This document shows, piece after piece, positions 61,881 to 64,000 of a stretch of 64,000 nt of DNA. Every line of letters starts with the position of its first letter. The stretch's first letter is position 1. The stretch lies in assembly GCF_963668515.1 (NCBI RefSeq), contig NZ_OY764864.1, positions 558,001 through 622,000 of the forward strand, in the 5' to 3' direction. Below the pieces are notes generated by a model, which was given only the letters and a program-made list of their open reading frames with translations, did no database searches and was not told the DNA's origin. A program made the position numbers and the translations under genes. The DNA comes from an uncultured Ilyobacter sp. Its GTDB lineage: Bacteria; Fusobacteriota; Fusobacteriia; Fusobacteriales; Fusobacteriaceae.

Positions 61881-63290
61881 ATGAAAGTATATCTTACTAT
61901 AGATTTTGGGAGCACCTACACGAAGCTTACAGCTATAGATATAGATAATGAAGTAATTTTGGCAACCTCTAAAGATATCACCACAATAGAAGATGATATC
62001 ATGAAAGGTTACAACAAGGCTTTTGAAAGTCTAAAAAGTGAAATAAGTAAAAAAGTAAATTTTGATGAAGTTGACTTTGTAAAAAAAATAGCATGTTCAT
62101 CTGCTGCCGGGGGATTGAAGATGTTTGCTATAGGATTAGTTCCTGATCTCACGGTGGAAGCGGCCAAAAAGGCGGCACTTGGAGCAGGGGCAAGAGTAAT
62201 GAAAACTTATTCTTATGAACTCAGTCACAGAGAGATGCAGGAGATAAAAGATTCTAGCGCAGATATAATTCTCTTGGCAGGAGGAACAGACGGCGGGAAT
62301 AAAGAGTGTGTGGTCCACAATGCAAAAATGATAGCTGAATTTGGTATAGAGGTTCCTGTAGTTGTGGCTGGTAATAAGTCAGCTGTAGACGAGATCGAAG
62401 AGATCTTTAAGGGAAAGAGAATCGACTACCAGGTAGCTGAAAATGTTTTACCCCAGCTGAAAAAACTCAATGTAGAACCTACAAGAGAAGAGATCAGAAA
62501 AGTTTTTATGAATAAAATCGTAGAAGCTAAAGGACTTAAAAATGCAGAAGAACTGGTGGGGGATATAGTAATGCCTACTCCTGCAGCTGTTCTAAAAGCA
62601 GCACAGGTTCTAGCAGATGGTACTGATGAGGAATCGGGACTAGGAGATATTGTAATAGTAGACATAGGGGGAGCAACTACAGATATACACTCTATAGGAA
62701 AAGGCGAACCTACACAACCTGGTGTTGTACTAAAGGGACTAGAAGACCCCTATTCAAAGAGGAGTGTAGAGGGAGATCTTGGAATGAGGTATTCTGCACT
62801 TTCACTACTAGAAGCAGCGGGATCAAAAAAATTGAGGAATTATTTAGAAGATCCAGAAAGAGAAATAGATATAAAAGAGAGATGCCTTTACAGGCACGAT
62901 AATATAAAGATGGTTCCTTCTAGCAAAGAAGATTTTAAATTTGATGAATCAATGGCAAAAGCTGCCACAGAACTGGCTATGAAGAGACACTGTGGATTCT
63001 TAGAATGCATCTACACCCCTATGGGAACAATGTATCACCAGATAGGTAAAGACTTGATGGAAGCGCCTTATATAATAGGTACAGGTGGAGTGATTGTCCA
63101 TAGTGAAAATCCTTCTCACATATTAAAGGCAGGAAATTTTGATTCAAGTGAACCGATATATCTAAGACCTAAAAATCCAAAATTCTTAATAGATAAATCG
63201 TATATACTTTCGGCTATGGGGCTGTTTGCCCAGGAAATGCCAGATATGGCAGTCAGAATTATGAAAAAATATTTAGTAGAAGCTAATTAA
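61881..63290 (+). CDS. glmL: GlmL/MutL, putative reactivase of glutamate mutase
   Basis: A 469-residue ASKHA-type ATPase-like protein: [18 protein letters not shown] at the N-terminus, [30 protein letters not shown], and [14 protein letters not shown]. This is the MutL protein typically located between glmS and glmE; it is thought to repair or protect the cobalamin enzyme, by analogy to diol dehydratase reactivases. It is not DNA-repair MutL. The gene follows glmS by 55 bp and precedes glmE by 13 bp. Confidence 0.95.
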   Translation: MKVYLTIDFGSTYTKLTAIDIDNEVILATSKDITTIEDDIMKGYNKAFESLKSEISKKVNFDEVDFVKKIACSSAAGGLKMFAIGLVPDLTVEAAKKAALGAGARVMKTYSYELSHREMQEIKDSSADIILLAGGTDGGNKECVVHNAKMIAEFGIEVPVVVAGNKSAVDEIEEIFKGKRIDYQVAENVLPQLKKLNVEPTREEIRKVFMNKIVEAKGLKNAEELVGDIVMPTPAAVLKAAQVLADGTDEESGLGDIVIVDIGGATTDIHSIGKGEPTQPGVVLKGLEDPYSKRSVEGDLGMRYSALSLLEAAGSKKLRNYLEDPEREIDIKERCLYRHDNIKMVPSSKEDFKFDESMAKAATELAMKRHCGFLECIYTPMGTMYHQIGKDLMEAPYIIGTGGVIVHSENPSHILKAGNFDSSEPIYLRPKNPKFLIDKSYILSAMGLFAQEMPDMAVRIMKKYLVEAN

Positions 63291-63303
63291 GGAGGCTAAC
63301 ATA

Positions 63304-64000
63304 ATGAAGTTAAAGTTTAATAGGTGGACAGAAGAAGAGTTCATGAAGGTAAGAGAAGAGGTACTAAAGCAATGGCCAACAGGAGCGGAAGTTGATCTTG
63401 ATGAGGCTGTGGCTTACCATAAAGCTTTACCTGATCACAAGAACTTTGCAAAGAAGTTAGTAGATGCAAAAGAGAAAGGAATAACACTTGCACAGCCAAG
63501 AGCGGGAGTTGCACTTATTGACGAGCATATTGAACTTCTTAACTTTCTAGACAAAAAAGGGGGAGCAGACCTTCTTCCTTCGACAATAGATTCTTATACT
63601 AGACAAAATAAATATGAAGAGTGTGAAAGAGGAATAATTGAATCAAGAAGAGCTGGAAGATCTCTACTTAATGGATTTCCAGGTGTAAACCACGGGATAG
63701 AGGGATGCAGAAAGGTAGTGGAATCTGTAAATCTTCCTCTTCAATTGAGACACGGAACTCCAGATGCAAGATTACTTTCTGAAATAATGATAGCTTCGGG
63801 ATTCACTTCAAATGAAGGTGGAGGAATCTCTTATAACATTCCTTATGCAAAATCAGTATCTCTAGAAAGAACACTTCTAGACTGGCAATATGTTGACAGA
63901 CTGATCGGATGGTATGAAGAGCAGGGAGTATCAATTAATAGAGAGCCATTTGGACCGTTAACAGGAACACTAGTTCCACCAAGTATGTCAAATGTAGTCC
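63304..64000 (+). CDS. glmE: Glutamate mutase large subunit (GlmE), N-terminal part
   Basis: An open frame of 232 codons that runs off the window. It starts [20 protein letters not shown] with AAGGAGG 7 nt upstream, and contains [36 protein letters not shown] and [21 protein letters not shown], all matching the TIM-barrel epsilon subunit of glutamate mutase. The radical rearrangement of glutamate takes place here with the coenzyme B12 bound by GlmS. About half of the expected protein (near 480 residues) is visible. Confidence 0.95.
   Translation, partial: MKLKFNRWTEEEFMKVREEVLKQWPTGAEVDLDEAVAYHKALPDHKNFAKKLVDAKEKGITLAQPRAGVALIDEHIELLNFLDKKGGADLLPSTIDSYTRQNKYEECERGIIESRRAGRSLLNGFPGVNHGIEGCRKVVESVNLPLQLRHGTPDARLLSEIMIASGFTSNEGGGISYNIPYAKSVSLERTLLDWQYVDRLIGWYEEQGVSINREPFGPLTGTLVPPSMSNVV

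Noticed and set aside
61881-63290. DNA mismatch repair MutL
   Set aside because: The protein is the MutL/GlmL of glutamate mutase operons, with an ASKHA-type start and between glmS and glmE; it has no GHKL ATPase motifs.
1-64000. tRNA or rRNA genes and CRISPR arrays
   Set aside because: No cloverleaf, rRNA core or regularly spaced repeats were seen by eye. Running tRNAscan-SE and a CRISPR finder would settle this.

Overview
The window is AT-rich DNA of a strictly anaerobic, fermentative bacterium. The gene content fits Fusobacteriota of the Ilyobacter/Propionigenium type: pyruvate:ferredoxin oxidoreductase, Pta/AckA, Rnf-type proteins, citrate-lyase maturation genes, coenzyme-B12 glutamate mutase and rubredoxin/hybrid-cluster proteins. 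Placement is inferred from gene content, not from a marker search. I saw no rRNA, tRNA or CRISPR array.

Layout. (1) 1-6576: a housekeeping run dprA(partial)-topA-trmFO-xerC-hslV-yqeH, matching the Bacillus smf-topA-gid-codV-clpQ order but without clpY/codY. (2) 6577-9435: a 387-bp structured repeat, then three type IV pilin-like genes, a degenerate repeat tail and a broken membrane-gene fragment. (3) 9466-12404: a flavoprotein and metK under a SAM-I riboswitch. (4) 12601-16663: an aberrant Rnf operon (rnfC, an rnfD-rnfG fusion, and RnfE- and RnfA-like proteins lacking the expected cluster cysteines; no rnfB). (5) 16803-24678: ftsY, pta, ackA and a large pyruvate:ferredoxin oxidoreductase gene with two good upstream promoters. 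(6) 24748-27558: a pterin dehydratase and, on the minus strand, citC-citX-citG.

(7) From about 27.6 to 56.1 kb lies an accessory region littered with dead IS3, IS30 and IS256 transposase pieces. It holds a GlpP-type antiterminator gene followed by a translationally coupled operon: sugar/polyol kinase, AGPS/GlcD-like FAD oxidase, EtfB, EtfA, a second GlcD-like oxidase, EtfB and EtfA. About 23 kb further on, a dehydrogenase and a YfcC-type transporter lie behind a second copy of the same terminator/antiterminator leader and a similar promoter. I infer one regulon for import and oxidation of a polyol or hydroxyacid, with electrons passed to electron-transfer flavoproteins, possibly ferredoxin-linked. 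The region also carries an EAL-domain protein, a nitrosative/oxidative-stress cluster (double rubredoxin, ferredoxin, Hcp, rubredoxin, flavodiiron protein, Crp/Fnr regulator, secreted DUF6448-like protein), a cold-shock gene, a dicarboxylate/amino-acid symporter with a racemase-like protein, and an N-terminal-only citC paralogue at its far end.

(8) 56512-64000: a BTAD/AAA regulator, a second symporter and a secreted MsrA on the minus strand, the second perfect copy of the 387-bp repeat, and the start of the glutamate mutase operon (glmS, glmL, glmE), which runs off the window end. Pyruvate oxidation by the oxidoreductase, acetate formation by Pta/AckA, ferredoxin-linked Etf or Rnf chemistry and glutamate/citrate fermentation form a coherent anaerobic energy metabolism.
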